Assembly: GCA_034687125.1 (NCBI GenBank)
Contig: JAQGBZ010000099.1
Location: 1-64,000 of the forward strand
Origin: Neelides folsomi
Taxonomy: Eukaryota > Arthropoda > Collembola > Neelipleona > Neelidae
Reading direction: 5' to 3'
Length of the DNA: 64,000 bases
In this document: piece after piece, positions 41,201 through 52,742 of the stretch
Numbering within the stretch: the stretch's first letter is position 1
How the letters are laid out: the number at the start of each line of letters is the position of its first letter
Program-made: the position numbers and the translations under genes
The notes under the pieces: model-generated
What the model was told of the DNA's origin: nothing
The model's input: the letters and a program-made list of their open reading frames with translations, nothing else
The model's database searches: none

Positions 41201-44152
41201 GAGGAGGAACCGGACCATCTCGAGATGACCTTTGTAGCACGCGACTGTGAGGGCCGACTCCTTGAACTCATTTGAATGAGTGTTGATCCCAGCTCCATGT
41301 TGAAGAAGAATCTAAATCATGATTCAACAAATATAAACACGATTGTTCTAATAAATATATAAACACGAATGTCTAATATACAGACTACATAATTTAAATA
41401 AAAATTAATCAATAATTAATTAATCAAAAATTAATCGTGAAATTTATAATTTAATTAATTGATTCAATTTTTTATACCCTAGCCACATTGACATGACCAG
41501 CAGAAGCAGCTTCCATAAGGGGAGTATGTCCATTCTCATTGTTGTCTTCAACTCGAGCTCCAGCTTTGAGGAGATCTTGGACGATCTCTTCATGTCCAGC
41601 AGCACAGGCATACATAAGTGGGCTGTTCCCTAATATTCCCATATAAACCCTTGCTGTTAGCAAAAATATTTCTCCCAAACTTCCCTTCATTTTTAGCAAG
41701 ATTCAGACTTTCAGACACTTGAGGAAAATTAATGATCAAACTAAAGAACCTTTGCGGGGACTTTAAAAATCTAAAGCACTGAAAAATATTTAAATAATAT
41801 GAACTGTAATGAACTGTAATTAACTAATGAAACTAATGATGAATGATAATGGTTAAAATTATTTAAAAATTCTTAAGTCTTTAACTAAAGTTCTTATAAA
41901 TCCTTAAAAACCAGCTAAACCCCCTTAAAGCCTAACCATTCTAACCATTATGGGAAAAAGCAATAATAAAAAGCAATGGATTTTAAATATCAATGATGAT
42001 TAAATATGAATGCCCCGCGTAGGTTCAGTTCCTCAAAGTCCCTGAAACCTTCTTTAGTACCTCCTGAAAATGATAGAAATAGATATACTTTAGATATAAA
42101 AACTAAGAATTAATAAAAAAAATATTTTTCAATTCTTACCACAGGCGGACTGGGCGTTGACATCCGCTCCATGACTCACGAGAAGACGAACAATTTCGAG
42201 ATGGCCTTGAGAAGCGGCGTCCATCAGAGGAGTCAAATCACCCTTACTGCCACGGTCATCAACATTCGCGCCCATTGCAAGCAACACCTAATGAATATTC
42301 AAATTATTCTTCCATTCACTAATCTCCATAATTGAAGAACTTGAAGATCATTGACTCATTGACATCCAATTCATCCAAGTCAGTCAATTCTAAGAAATTT
42401 AATTATTAAAATTTACCCTGGCTAGTTCGAAATATCCAGAGGAGCAGGCGAGGGCGAGAAGAGAATCACCTTCTTCCAATGAATCATTCCTTCCCTCCTC
42501 GATCGATTTCCTATAAAAAAGAGAAAATTCATAAATTAAAATTAAATAGACGAAATGATTGAAATTGATCTTAATTAAATAGGTAATTTAAGTTAGTTAA
42601 GTTAGTTTTATTTACCTCTGAGAATCTCTCATTCGATTAATAGCGGCTGAGGCTTCTCCAAGGGCTGACGAAACAGTCAAAGTAAGTTTACGAAGATTCT
42701 CCGGATCTGACATCAACTTCCCGTCCGTAAATCCTAGGCCAGTAGTTAAAGTATATAAAACACTGCATGTCCTCAGTTGTCCGATTTCTTCCCCGTGTGA
42801 AATTATTCTCATGAGCTCACCAGCCGCTTCGAAAAAGGCTTCTAAACGGGCTTGGGCATCGGGAGGAATTCCTTGAATACTCGCTGAGTCTCCGTCAGTC
42901 GGCAGAAGAAATCCTGGCGGTTCGTCGTCCTCGTCTTCTTCTTCATCGGACTCGTCACGTTCAATCGACTCGTCCGCCTCACCCTTTTGGTCAACAACCC
43001 GAGATATGAGCAAATTACCCATCACAGTTAAGGTTTAATTTAATTGGAAATTAAATTTTCAAACTCCAAAACTCACAAAACAATCCAAACAAATTGAAAC
43101 AAAGAATAAATCTATTTTCCTTTTTTGGCGAGAATGAACAAACTTAAATGTTACTATGGTACGTATTTGCTTTCTAGGCTTTATGTTTAATACGTATCTT
43201 TGTTATTGATTAAAGTTGCTTATAGAGCATTATATGATTAAGAGCCGACTCAAAGGTCAAAATTGCTTTTCAAATATTTTGCCAAACTATTTAAACCAAA
43301 CTTTTAAGTCCAATTTATGGTAGATGAAAATTCAGCACAAAAGCTGAAAGTAATTTCAATAGTTGAATAAAATTATTTATGAATATGTTCGACTCTATAA
43401 GATAATTTATGCAGGATATCAAATATAACTCAAAGCTGTTATCGGGGAATCCTCCTTAGTAGAATAATGTTCGCTTGGTCAAATGCTGAAAGAGCATAAT
43501 GTATTATATTATAATTGACCTGAACTTGTCCAAGATAATTAGCATGGCTTCGTCCACGTGGATTTAAAAAATAAAAAAATATGAAAAAGACACAAAAATG
43601 AAATATGCCAACATATGACTGGCTCTATTCGCCATTCTCCCTCTGATCAAACCCACCGTGTATAAATTCCACCAAGGAAAGAATGGAATGTAAATTCTGA
43701 TTAAAATAATAAATATAAAAATGATTAAATAAATGACAATTTACCACGTCATCATCTTCCTCTTCATCACTGGTGGAGTTGAGGTAAATAGGAGAATTGT
43801 ATGAGGACGAGGAGTTGTTGGCGGGCCCGGGGGGTTCCCCCGTGTCCTCTCCGGTGTCATGGTAGTCCCACCGGGGGTCACGGCCCTCCTCGTCCTCCTC
43901 ACCGTTCTCGTCCGACTCTTCGCCGCATTCCTCGCCGCCCTCGTCGAGGTCCTCTTCCTCGTCCACTTCAGGGGACGGGGAGGCGGGGGACGACGGCCCA
44001 TTGTTCTCCACGCTCTCGGTGGCCATGACCCGCTCCAAGGGCGGGACTCCGCCAGCCCCGTTCCCTCCTTTTTTCTTGGGGCGGGCGGCGGGGCGAGTTT
44101 CCTTGTCTCCGGCCGCGGTCGGGCCTTGGACCTTCGAGCTCATCTTCGACAT
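29245..44152 (-). CDS. mask: Mask/ANKHD1-ANKRD17 ankyrin-repeat and KH-domain protein
   Basis: Large scaffold of 2726 aa. Fly Mask is a Yorkie/YAP cofactor and receptor tyrosine kinase modifier. Exons: 44152-43745, 42983-42616, 42510-42417, 42287-42140, 41629-41478, 41311-41183, 41128-41033, 40951-40844, 40459-40076, 39855-39468, 39350-39265, 38182-37648, 37562-37345, 36982-36430, 36278-36115, 35940-35584, 35197-35022, 34767-33829, 33508-32225, 32099-31799, 31166-30799, 30639-30329, 29987-29593, 29463-29245; all phases close. Order: acidic N-terminus, about 14 ankyrin repeats (residues 270-735), a Pro/Gln-rich linker, about 10 more (1190-1520), a Lys/Glu-rich coiled region, one KH domain ([20 protein letters not shown], near 1870), and a Gln/Gly/Pro-rich tail with [19 protein letters not shown]. 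Human paralogues are about 2540-2600 aa and fly Mask is longer. Least sure are the starts of exons 2 and 12 (alternative AAG|GGTTTC at 38194) and the end of exon 13. Confidence 0.95.
30129..30257 (-). ncRNA. H/ACA snoRNA, mask intron copy 1
   Basis: In the intron 30328-29988, on the mask sense strand. The 5' hairpin is closed by TTACACAC/GTGTGTAA, with an upper stem CCAATACG/CGTAATTGG type. H box AGATTA. The 3' hairpin has the stem CAATATGAA/TTTATATTG. The ACA box is at 30134-30132, three bases from the end. Pocket-to-box spacing is 15 nt (5') and 14 nt (3'), the canonical geometry. The 5' pocket strands are CCCAGCT and CGTTTTTT; the 3' pocket strands are CTAAAAC and ACCTGCG. The outer stem differs from copies 2 and 3 by paired changes. 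Confidence 0.85.
31461..31589 (-). ncRNA. H/ACA snoRNA, mask intron copy 2
   Basis: In the intron 31798-31167. The outer 5' stem is TTACACGC/GCGTGTAA, the upper stem CCAATATT/AATATTGG, the H box AAATTA. The 3' hairpin CAATATGAA/TTCATATTG is perfect with a four-base loop TAGT. The ACA box is at 31466-31464. Both pockets are as in copy 1. This copy has the best pairing of the four and is the natural reference. Confidence 0.87.
33594..33721 (-). ncRNA. H/ACA snoRNA, mask intron copy 3
   Basis: In the intron 33828-33509, ending about 86 nt from the next exon. The outer stem TTACACGC/GCGTGTAA is as in copy 2. The upper 5' stem is CCAATAT/ATATTGG and the H box AAATTA. The 3' hairpin CAGTATGAA/TTCACATTG keeps pairing by one G-U and carries one mismatch. 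The ACA box is at 33599-33597. The guide pockets are unchanged. Confidence 0.85.
35276..35360. repeat. Low-complexity AATTM/AATTC tandem tract
   Basis: Short five-base units (AATTA, AACTC, AATTC) repeated with variation, within the mask intron that carries snoRNA copy 4. Confidence 0.7.
35376..35503 (-). ncRNA. H/ACA snoRNA, mask intron copy 4 (most diverged)
   Basis: In the intron 35583-35198. The outer stem shrinks to TTACACA/TGTGTAA, with the upper stem CCAATACG/CGTAATTGG and the H box AAATTA 14 nt from the pocket. The ACA box is at 35381-35379. The 5' guide pocket is intact. The left strand of the 3' pocket has one extra A (CTAAAAAC instead of CTAAAACC), and the lower 3' stem loses its AGC/GCT closure. 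Its 3' guide may be weakened. Confidence 0.75.
38183..39264 (-). other. Mask intron between the ankyrin blocks (1082 nt)
   Basis: Longest mask intron. Near its 3' end is an ATG at 38209-38207 in the context GCAAAATGG, in frame with exon 12. It could serve as the start of a shorter isoform if a promoter lies here. Otherwise it is AT-rich DNA with an AT run near 38670. Confidence 0.5.
41129..41182 (-). other. 54-nt, stop-free, phase-0 intron within a mask ankyrin repeat
   Basis: Begins GTGAGG, ends CTCTCCAG and contains a CTAAC branch-like motif 22 nt before the acceptor. Removing it joins GADQ to [13 protein letters not shown], the family's normal repeat sequence. Retaining it inserts 18 residues ([18 protein letters not shown]) without changing frame. 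Confidence 0.75.
41630..42139 (-). other. Mask intron (510 nt)
   Basis: AT-rich intron between ankyrin exons 4 and 5. No snoRNA-like paired structure comparable to the four H/ACA copies was found. Confidence 0.6.
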
Positions 44153-44650
44153 GCGTTTCCTCACCTAGGTTCAGGATCAGGTCGGGTCGTGACCCTCGTC
44201 TCTTCCAAATGGTCCCTCCGCTCTGGGTGACCCTTTGGCGGGGGCGGAGTGGCGGTCCTTGGGGGTCAACTCTCTCACGACGACGGCGGAATTTGAATCC
44301 CTCGAAGTTCAGTCAGCCATTCTGCCTTTTACTCTTCGGCTACGCAGAGGGTATGGGGTGGTAAGTGGGGAAACGTGGAGCAGATGAACACCACCCTTTG
44401 GGTCGCCTATACTTACACATGTAAATCAGATCCACGTTTTGTGAACCAGCCGTCCCTGCACGTTTACAACACGGGCCAAGATGGCTCTTCACCACCCGAC
44501 ACCTCCTCCCCCCTGGCGGCCATCCCCCCAACCCGCCCCGGCCCGCCTTTCCCTAACTAACCCTAACTTCCTCTCAAAAATAATTGCGGGTGCATTGAAC
44601 CCTGTCCATTCTCCTCCCTCGCCCCTCGGTCCTAACCACCCTGTATTAGG
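43760..44650 (-). promoter_or_regulatory. GC/CpG-rich start region of mask
   Basis: Exon 1 and the 500 bp upstream are strikingly GC- and CpG-rich compared with the AT-rich window. This is consistent with a mask promoter and 5' leader. ATGs at 44152 and 44143 are in the same frame; the more 5' one was chosen. The exact transcription start is not visible. Confidence 0.4.
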
Positions 44651-45606
44651 GCGAAGTTAATAAACGTTATGTTTATTAATGTTTATTAAACATCATTAAA
44701 TCACAGATTTAATACAGATCATATTACAATTCTTATAATATCATTTAAAAAGCCTTTAGTTGTAAAAATGGATGTATTTCATGGATGTCTTATGCGTGGA
44801 TGGAATATACCTATATGGATAATAAAGATGCTAAAGGCCAATTAACTCAATTCCGTACATGCTGCGTGAACTTTTAAATCCAACATTGCAATGGCATGCA
44901 AAGGATTCGCATTGCGAGGAAGATCTTCCACGCGGCGACGAGACTTGCGTAGACTTTAACACTTAATTATTTTATTATTCCTCCATTCACCACATTGCTT
45001 TCGACGACCGTTCTCAATCCACTTTAACCTCGAATTAGATAAATGCAAAAGATAGGAATAGAGGTAAATAAACAGAAGTTTATACACATTGTAAATATAA
45101 GAGAGCGTACATTTAAGATATAAGATGTAAATATAAGACGGATAAAGTTTGTTCAATTTATTGGCACTTACAAAATATTCAATATTTTGGTTAAATGAAG
45201 AACTCGATAAACATAGGTCTTCAGTCTCTTCAAGCTTACATGCATAAAATTTAGATTCCAATTAGTTAAAAAATAACGAGTTACCTTAATGGTTTTTATA
45301 GCATGCTTAAATCTTAACTCAAAGAGTTGTTATTTAATTATTAAAGTTAGGTGTACATGCTTATTAGTAAATAGTTTAATTAATCAAACATATATAAAAA
45401 GAGGATTTTTATTATTTAATTAAAAGTAAAATAGGTAAATATGATACAAATAATGCAAAAAACATATAAAGAGTGAAAGAAGAATGTTTTTCAACCAAAC
45501 CGTTCTTTGGAAAGTGTGGTTTAGATTTAGATAGCTTTAACTTTAGACCCATGTGGGAAGTCTGTTAAAAATAATTAGATTTTACCTTTATTGTCCTAAT
45601 AATATA
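44651..45606. other. Gap between the mask promoter and the mucin-cadherin 3' end
   Basis: AT-rich; it must contain the 3' UTR of the minus-strand gene ending at 45607. No other feature was recognised. Confidence 0.55.
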
Positions 45607-48600
45607 TTAAAGTTGAGCTGTTTCATCCTCATCATTTATCACAATTGCTTCTTCTTGGATTCGAACTCTTTTAACATAATCAGGATCGGGTTCGGGCAAA
45701 GGTTCCTCAATTGGTTGCTGAATTTCAATGTGTTCGGGTTCGAAGTTTGATTCGAACAATTCATTTTCAATTGCAATATTTGATTGAGAATGTTTAGAGT
45801 TGATGGAGTTAATTGTGTCAACGGGGTAGTCGGATTTGACTAATGATGATTTGTCACTCATGTGATCAATTGTAAAGGAGGATAAAATTTTAGATGGTTG
45901 TAAATTTCTCCAGAGGATCCATAAGTAAATTGATGCTCCAATGGCTCCCACTCCGATGATTGAAGTGACGATGACTCCGGCGACTAATCCTCCTAATAAC
46001 AATTCATGGTTAACTATTGGGTTTAATTTAAACAAATGATCATACCATTACTACATCCTTCGTCTTCGGACTCGTCGTCACAATCGCAAGCTAAATAAGC
46101 AACACATTATAATAAACAATTTTTGATGAAGAATATTTAAATAAATTAAAGTTCTTAAACTTACATGGCGGAGGAAAAGTCGGTGGTGGAGTTTGTGGTG
46201 GGCAATTCGGTGGCGGGCAAGTTGGCGGTGTTATAGGAGTTGTAGGTTCACTTGGGCAGATTGGACAAGTTGTACCTTTAAAAGGACAGTTTATATTTTA
46301 AATGTATTTACACTATATGTTTAATTAAATATTCAGGGTGGACCATAAGTTGCCTTCTTTTTTATACGATTATTTATTTATAAAAGAAAGCAATTTATGG
46401 CCCACCCTGTATACTTTGCTATTGCAGCTCACTTTCTTCACCAGTCTTTGTTGTATAAAATGATTTTAAAGTATTGTATTAAAGTAAAGTATTCAAATAT
46501 TACTGTATGCATGGTATAAAATATATACAATTAATATAGTATAAGAACATAGTTAAATTAAATAAGATTGGGAAAAAGTGATCGAGGTTTTAAAAATAAA
46601 CTTAATTTTGAAACCTTCTGGAGGGGTGGGACATGTTTTCGGTGGACAAGTCGGGGGAGGAGTCGGAGTTGTAAAATCGGTCGTTTGATCTATCGGATCT
46701 GTTTGACATGTAGAAGGAGGGCAAGTTGGTGTAGGGCATGTCATCTCACTCAATTCAGTCGTGGTTTCTGTCAAACAAAATACAAACAAATTGTAAGAAA
46801 ATCGATTGTCAATAATTCCTAAAGTCAATTAATGTCAAATATTTGAGCCCAAATATGTATGTAACCTTTATAACCCTTTACATTTAATTTTAATGAAGAT
46901 CAAGAACAATTTTTGGGCTAAAACTAAACGAAACAAGTTTGAATTATGTAAGTACTAAGTAATTGTATTGTACCAGTCGTTTGGGACGGTGTAGTTTCTG
47001 TTGATGGACAAATTGGACATTCTACCCCTGTTGTAGCTAAAATTTAAAAATCTATCATTATCTCTTATATCCATATCCCTTTCCTTGTCTTCTCTATTCT
47101 TTTAGAGAAATATAAGACAAGAATTCTAAATGTAAAAAACAAAATATTTACGTAAAATGAACTAACCAGTGGGACATTCAGTCGCCATTGTGCTCGTAGA
47201 GCATTCACATATTGGACACTCCGTCATTGAAGTTGAATAAAACTCTGATTATAAGATTCATTAACTTTACCAATTTATAAGGACTAACATCCAATATTTA
47301 TGACTTTACTAATTATTTTACATAGGTATACATATAATAAAGTGTGGCAATGATTTGGTGTGAATTACAAACTAAAAATGAAAAGGTTATTAGCTAACCT
47401 GTAGTGGTTTGAGTTGGACATTCTGTCACTACTTGAGTTGTACAGTCAGGGCATTCCGTTGGTAGTGTGGGACAAGAAAAGTATTCAGTAGTCGTTTCTA
47501 AGAAATTAATTAATCGAAATTAATATTTATACTAACAACCTAATCTTTATTTCAGTGGCATTTGATGTTTTAAAGAAAATTTTCCAATTTTACCAGTAGG
47601 GCAAACTGGGCAAGTTACTGAAGTCGGGCATGTGAATTGAGTAGTTGTCTCAGGTGTCTCAGGTGTTGTTGTCTGTTCGGTCGTAGTTGAATCTGTAATT
47701 GTACTGTCTGTAGTCTCTGTAGAAGTTGTACTTGGGATTGTCTCTGTAGTTGAAATTGTGGTTGTATAATCAATTGTCGTCGTCGTACCTTCATCAGTTG
47801 TTGTTGATTCAGAGGTTGATTCAGAAGTTGACGTCGTCTCAGTTATTGTCGAATCAGTTGAAATACTTTCATCGGTTGTTGTATCAGTAGTTAATTCAGT
47901 TGTTGTACTTAATTGAGGCACTATTCATAAATAAAGGTATCATGTATATCACATCAGTACACTGTATTGGGTGAGCCATAAGTTGCTTTCTTTTTTACTT
48001 ACATTTAGACAACTATATTAAAAAGAAAGCAACTTTCCATACAGTATGAACCATATATGAATTTAATCTAATATTACCTATAATTTTAAATCGAATAGGA
48101 AGACGTCTTGATCCTAAATCTGTGCTGGCTAATAAATCAGCTTTAACTTCAGTGTCTTGATCAAATTCCGTAAATTCAAATGTGAGCTGATTTGTTTGGT
48201 CGTTGTATTGAAGATAATCTTCATCATAATTTGTTAAGCTATAAGTTATAAGAAAATCAGGGTCCAAAGTTGAGGCTGTAATTGTTTCAATAAAATTGCC
48301 AATGTCTTCAAGATCAATTTCCCTTTCGAGTATACCATCGCCAAATGCTTCAAATTCGGGTTTTGAACTTCCGGTCAGAGTTACAGTAATGTCAATGAAA
48401 TCAGAACCACCGTTTTTAGTATCAGTTGAGATAATTCGAACTGTTTTACTTCCTTGGAATATTTTATCTATGTAGAGTTTAATGGAATGTTTAAATGGGC
48501 CAAATGAACTACTTTCGAACTCTTTTGTTGTATCAATTCTAAAATGTTCTTCATCGTCTACGGAAAATTCGGCTCCATCACCGTTGGAGGATTCGTAATC

Positions 48601-49160
48601 ATTATCAATCGCTGAAATGACCGAATCGAAATTGATTGGAACATTCTTATTCCAAGTGATCGGATAATCGAAATTGGTTTCAGTTGGTTCAAACTCGGGA
48701 TGTTTATTGTTCACATCCGAGATAATAATTGTATAACGGTAACTTTTACTTTCACTGCCTACGCATTTTGCCACAATGGTAAATTCTAAATCATTTTTTT
48801 TCTCATTCACTAAATACTTTGATAAAGCATCATTAAAGGAAAGTATGCTCTCTTGCCCTGGAATTGTTTCTACTAAAGTCAAAGGATCTTCTTTTGGGAC
48901 TTCGGAAAATTGAATTTCAATACTTTCAACAGATTCGTCGTAGGTCCTGAAAGTTATTGTCAATTTTTAAAAACTTTGTATTGTGCTAGTACAGGAAGTG
49001 TATTGTATATTGTATGTATTAATGGTTACCATATCTGGAACTCTCCAGTGGAATTATCATTTCTAAAATGTGGTAGACCGTCAGTTGCACCAATTAATTC
49101 ACAATTTTGAGCTATTGAGAATGGAATTAGTAAAAGAAGGAAATAAATTTGAAACTCCAT
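45607..49160 (-). CDS. Cadherin-like, mucin-stalk single-pass membrane protein
   Basis: Predicted 753-aa type I membrane protein; exact orthologue not recognised. Exons: 49160-49030, 48946-48078, 47920-47594, 47497-47399, 47244-47167, 47036-46974, 46767-46615, 46275-46165, 46090-46046, 45992-45607; phases close. A signal peptide (MEFQIYFLLLLIPFSIAQ) is followed by about 300 residues with cadherin-like strands and the calcium-linker-like motif DVNNKHPEF. Next are a Thr/Ser-rich mucin-like block of about 108 residues and a run of Cys-Pro-Thr cassettes (ECPDC, ECPIC, CPTPTC, CPPKTC). After an acidic SCDCDDESEDEG segment comes a TM helix (GLVAGVIVTSIIGVGAIGA) and a tail of about 100 residues rich in Glu and Pro. 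It probably acts as an apical or cuticle-facing adhesion protein with a glycosylated stalk; this is inference. Two short TIR elements sit in its introns. Confidence 0.8.
46334..46409. mobile_element. Short palindromic TIR element 1
   Basis: About 76 bp that is almost entirely an inverted repeat. It begins CAGGGTGGACCATAAGTTGC and ends with the matching CCACCCTG, around a short AT-rich centre. It lies in the intron between the 46275 and 46615 exons of the mucin-cadherin gene. Confidence 0.75.
47961..48045. mobile_element. Short palindromic TIR element 2
   Basis: Ends ACTGTATTGG... and ...CCATACAGT, with inner arms sharing AAGTTGCTTTCTTTTT. Same TIR family as 46334 and 58500. It lies in the intron between the cadherin-like and mucin exons. 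Confidence 0.7.
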
Positions 49161-50936
49161 TATTAGTATTTGACCAACTGTCAGAAATCAATTCACTTTT
49201 GTGTTTTATTCAACCATTTGATTATTATAGAAAAATGATGCGTTTAATTTTACAAAATATAACCAAATGAAATAATAGTTAATGTAGGTACGTTACATTC
49301 ACAGTTATAATTTAATAAAGTTGGAATGTGCAAGCAAAAAGTGTTCGTAAGAACCAAACGGATTCCGTCAATTCAATTAAATGGTATCAATGCCATTTAG
49401 CGTGTTAACTTGAACAAAATAAGTTTGTATGAGAATAATTAGGATAAAAAAATATAGATAATATTTAGTTAATAAAATACATTATCTCATTTCCTGATAA
49501 TGCGAGTGATCTAAAATGTGTGATTATTATTACATTTGTATTCCTAACATGGGTATTTTATGGCTATGAATCATATGAATACCTGTCATCCTACGTAATA
49601 TACAGTGAACTTTATAAAACAATATAATATTATTATGTAGTACAAGATTATAAGATCATCATTAAAATTTTTGAATTGTCAAAATATGCCTTCTATACTT
49701 CAAACCTTTAAATTAATAATAGCAATCGTGTTTAAATGTCGACTAATAAATCGACTATAAAATGTCTGAATAATCTACGATAAAATGTCTGAATAATCGA
49801 CGATAAAATGTCTGAATGCCAGTCGTTATCTAATCTCAAATTATATACCTTGGAACTTGTAATAATCTAAATAATGTGGATACCGTAGTATGTGGATATA
49901 TGTATGGGCGTTATAATATATTATTTACCTGTCTTGGGATAAATCCATTACATACGCAAACGGGCATATTATGGTACAAATGTGAGTATAATTTATTATA
50001 AAATTGTATTATGATATTAAAATATAATTAATATCTCTATTATATTTGTCATTACTTCATTATCATTAGTGAATGGTGATGCAAATAACGTTTCCTCTCA
50101 TGTTTGTATCTTGAGGGAATAAACAAGTTGTGATTCTTGGATGTTTGATGGCGTTGATTGTATTGCGACTTTCTATGAACCAACCAAAAGCAAAGCAAAA
50201 ACAGTCTTTGTTTCCCAACTCCTTAATTCCTATACAATTTACATATAGTTTTCATATTTATTAAGATATTTTATAAGATAAGATGTCAAGATATGATTTG
50301 ACTTTATAAATCAATTGATTCACTATTAATTCATTTAAAAAATCCAAAATATCTCATTTAAACTTTCTCTACTCAATTCTAAAAGGATTTCTCCATTTAA
50401 CTCCCAAACTTAAGCCCATCTTTTAATTATTTTAGCATCCATTGAATTGTACAGTAAATGGATTTAAAACATCATTTTAATAATCATAATTAAACTTTAT
50501 TTTAATTGTAATTATAAACTTTATTTGATAATCTTGAGCAAGGACTAAGAACATGTTTAGTATTAAGTTGGATTGTAAGCGCCAGCGTAATAAATTGGTG
50601 TGAGTCATATCTATGTCTCTATTAATTTATAATGAGGTAATTGAGCAGTGGATTAAGAAATTTGTATCAGCTTAAGTGGGGTTTTTATTAATTGGTCTTG
50701 ATTGTTTATATATGTGAAGGTAGGAGTTTGGTTGTTTGTTGAGGGTGGTGGTTGATGGCTGCGCATGGGGAGGGTTTTCCCCTTTGCTCCACGAGCTCTT
50801 CGTCTTTCCTCCTCAGTCTCTCGCCAGACCCAGAGTGACAAACACACACAGTTGACCTCCCGAACCTTAAAATCTTAAAGTGAGGAAAGTGGCCGTGAAG
50901 AAAGAAAGTTTTTCCCCGCCGTTCCCGCCAACCCAA
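49161..50936. other. Divergent region between the mucin-cadherin gene and noc
   Basis: 1.8 kb of mostly AT-rich DNA holding the starts of two divergent genes. It contains the 23-bp repeat at 49752-49820. A GC-richer segment from about 50740 leads into the noc 5' UTR. No other gene was seen. Confidence 0.55.
49752..49820. repeat. 23-bp tandem repeat, three copies
   Basis: Three adjoining units of the form CGACGATAAAATGTCTGAAT plus AAT, with one or two differences each. Confidence 0.85.
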
Positions 50937-52742
50937 ATGGTTGTTCTCGACGGTCAGAATATGTTAGGAGCCGGCCCTAACCAGTATCTTCAGCCGGATT
51001 ATTTATCCCCACTTCCAACCACCGTAAGTTTAATTATTAAATGTTTTCTTCTTCAAAATCTTTAAGATTTCGAGTCCCAATCTTCTTTTTTTGTCTTAAA
51101 TAAGTTTATAGAACAAAAGTTTTATAAGTTGTAATTTAAATTGGAGGAAACTCATAAAGCGGAACGTGAATTAGCTTAAAAAACAACAAAATTCATTGTT
51201 TTTGTACAAAGTTTTCCTTATGCGATCTTTTTTGTTTTTCTTTGAACGAAGGTTATTAATGCGATTAACAATAAAGTTAATTTGTTAAGGTTGATTTGAT
51301 TTATCTAAGTTGAGTGTTTTTATTATTTCTAGCTCGATGCAAAGAAAAGTCCACTGGCCCTTCTTGCTCAAACTTGCAGCCAAATCGGAGCTGATTCCCC
51401 CAATACCAAATCTCTCCTTCCTTCTTCCATTGGAGATTCAAACAAACGGAAGTCTTCAAGCAGCAGCGAAACTTCAAGTCTCACTTCCGACCAAGGGACC
51501 GTCCAACGTCCCAAAAGCAGTGGAAGTTCAAGTGGTTCAAAAGCAGGAAAATCCTCTCCAGCATTCAAACCCTACGAGACTTCCAAAACCTCGTCTTCTT
51601 CTACCAGGGATTCAACCCGAGAGGAAGAACCCAAAGCCAAAAGGCCGAAATCGGAGATCTCACCTCGGGAATCTCGAGAATCCCGAGATTCACGAGATTC
51701 TCGTGATAGCCGTGAAAGTCGCGATAGTCGAAATGACCGTGTCGATGTCGAGTCCACAAAAGTGTCCAGTGTCCCTGAACCTCCCATAGAAAAAGAAGAG
51801 TCAAATCATAAACGTGAAGGAAAAGTGTCACCCAAATCCTCTGCATCGGCTGTCATCGACCAAGGAGCGTCGCCAATCATTCGATCCGGACTTGAAGTTC
51901 TCCATGGGCATTTGACCGGGTCAAGCGGGAAAGATTTCGGAAAGAGTTTAGCGGGTTTGTCTGCTCTGGGTTACCCGACCGGATTCGACCCGTCGTCGCC
52001 CGCCCTCCGTCCACCTTTTTTCCCGCCCGCTCATCACTTCATGGGATATCCGCCGACTACCGGATCTCCTTATGTTGGCTACACCAGAGTGAAAACCCCG
52101 AGTGGGGCTGAGACGATCGTTCCTGTGTGCAAAGACCCGTATTGTACCGGATGTCAGTTGAGTGTCCCCGGGCTCATGTCGGCCTATTCGCCATTTCCTC
52201 AAAGTGCAAGTGGGGGAGTTTGCCCTGCTGGTTGTGTTCAGTGCGATCATCAAAAATTCCCATTTCCTTCTTCGCCCTTTCTTCCGCCACCTGGACTGGG
52301 CGGGATGGGAAGTTCGGCCGCTGCGGCCGCCGCCGCTTTGGCTTATCCGGGACTTCTTTCTCACCATCATGCGGCTCAACAACAAGCTGCGGTCGCGTCG
52401 GCCCAAAGACCTTTTGTTTGTAATTGGGTCGTTTCTGAGGGTTATTGCGGGAAACGATTCCCGTCTTCGGATGAACTTTTACAGCATTTGAGAAGTCACA
52501 CCGGGGCTGCTTCAGAAGCCGGGGGAATGCCATCACAAGCACAAGCACTTTATTCGTCGGCACTTCTCGGTTCCTCGGCTCTGCATCGGAATTATCCAAC
52601 ACCGCCTTTGAGTCCGCTGTCGGCTGCCAGATATCATCCATATGGGAAACCGCCACAGTCCCCGTTCCCGCCGTCTTTGGCTACTTATTATTCACCGTAT
52701 TCACTCTATGGACAAAGAATCGGCCCACCCGTCCACCCATAA
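50937..52742 (+). CDS. noc: Noc/Elbow NET-family zinc-finger protein
   Basis: Transcriptional co-repressor of the Noc/Nlz/Elbow (ZNF503/703) family, which patterns appendages, trachea and eye-head tissue in flies. Exons 50937-51023 and 51333-52742 encode 498 aa. The intron falls exactly before the conserved block LDAKKSPLALLAQTCSQIGA. Other marks are QYLQPDYLSPLPTT at the N-terminus, the Groucho-binding-like FKPY, a Buttonhead-like VCKDPYCTGC box, and a single atypical C2H2 finger (CNWVVSEGYCGKRF ... HLRSH). A Tyr/Pro-rich end closes with YGQRIGPPVHP. An Arg/Glu/Asp/Ser repeat occupies about 51663-51739. The start is the ATG in AAATGG at 50937. Elbow is a paralogue of the same family, so noc versus elB is not settled. 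Confidence 0.93.

Noticed and set aside
43801-44230. Plus-strand frames opposite mask exon 1
   Set aside because: Shadow frames of a GC-rich, Glu/Asp-rich coding exon on the other strand.
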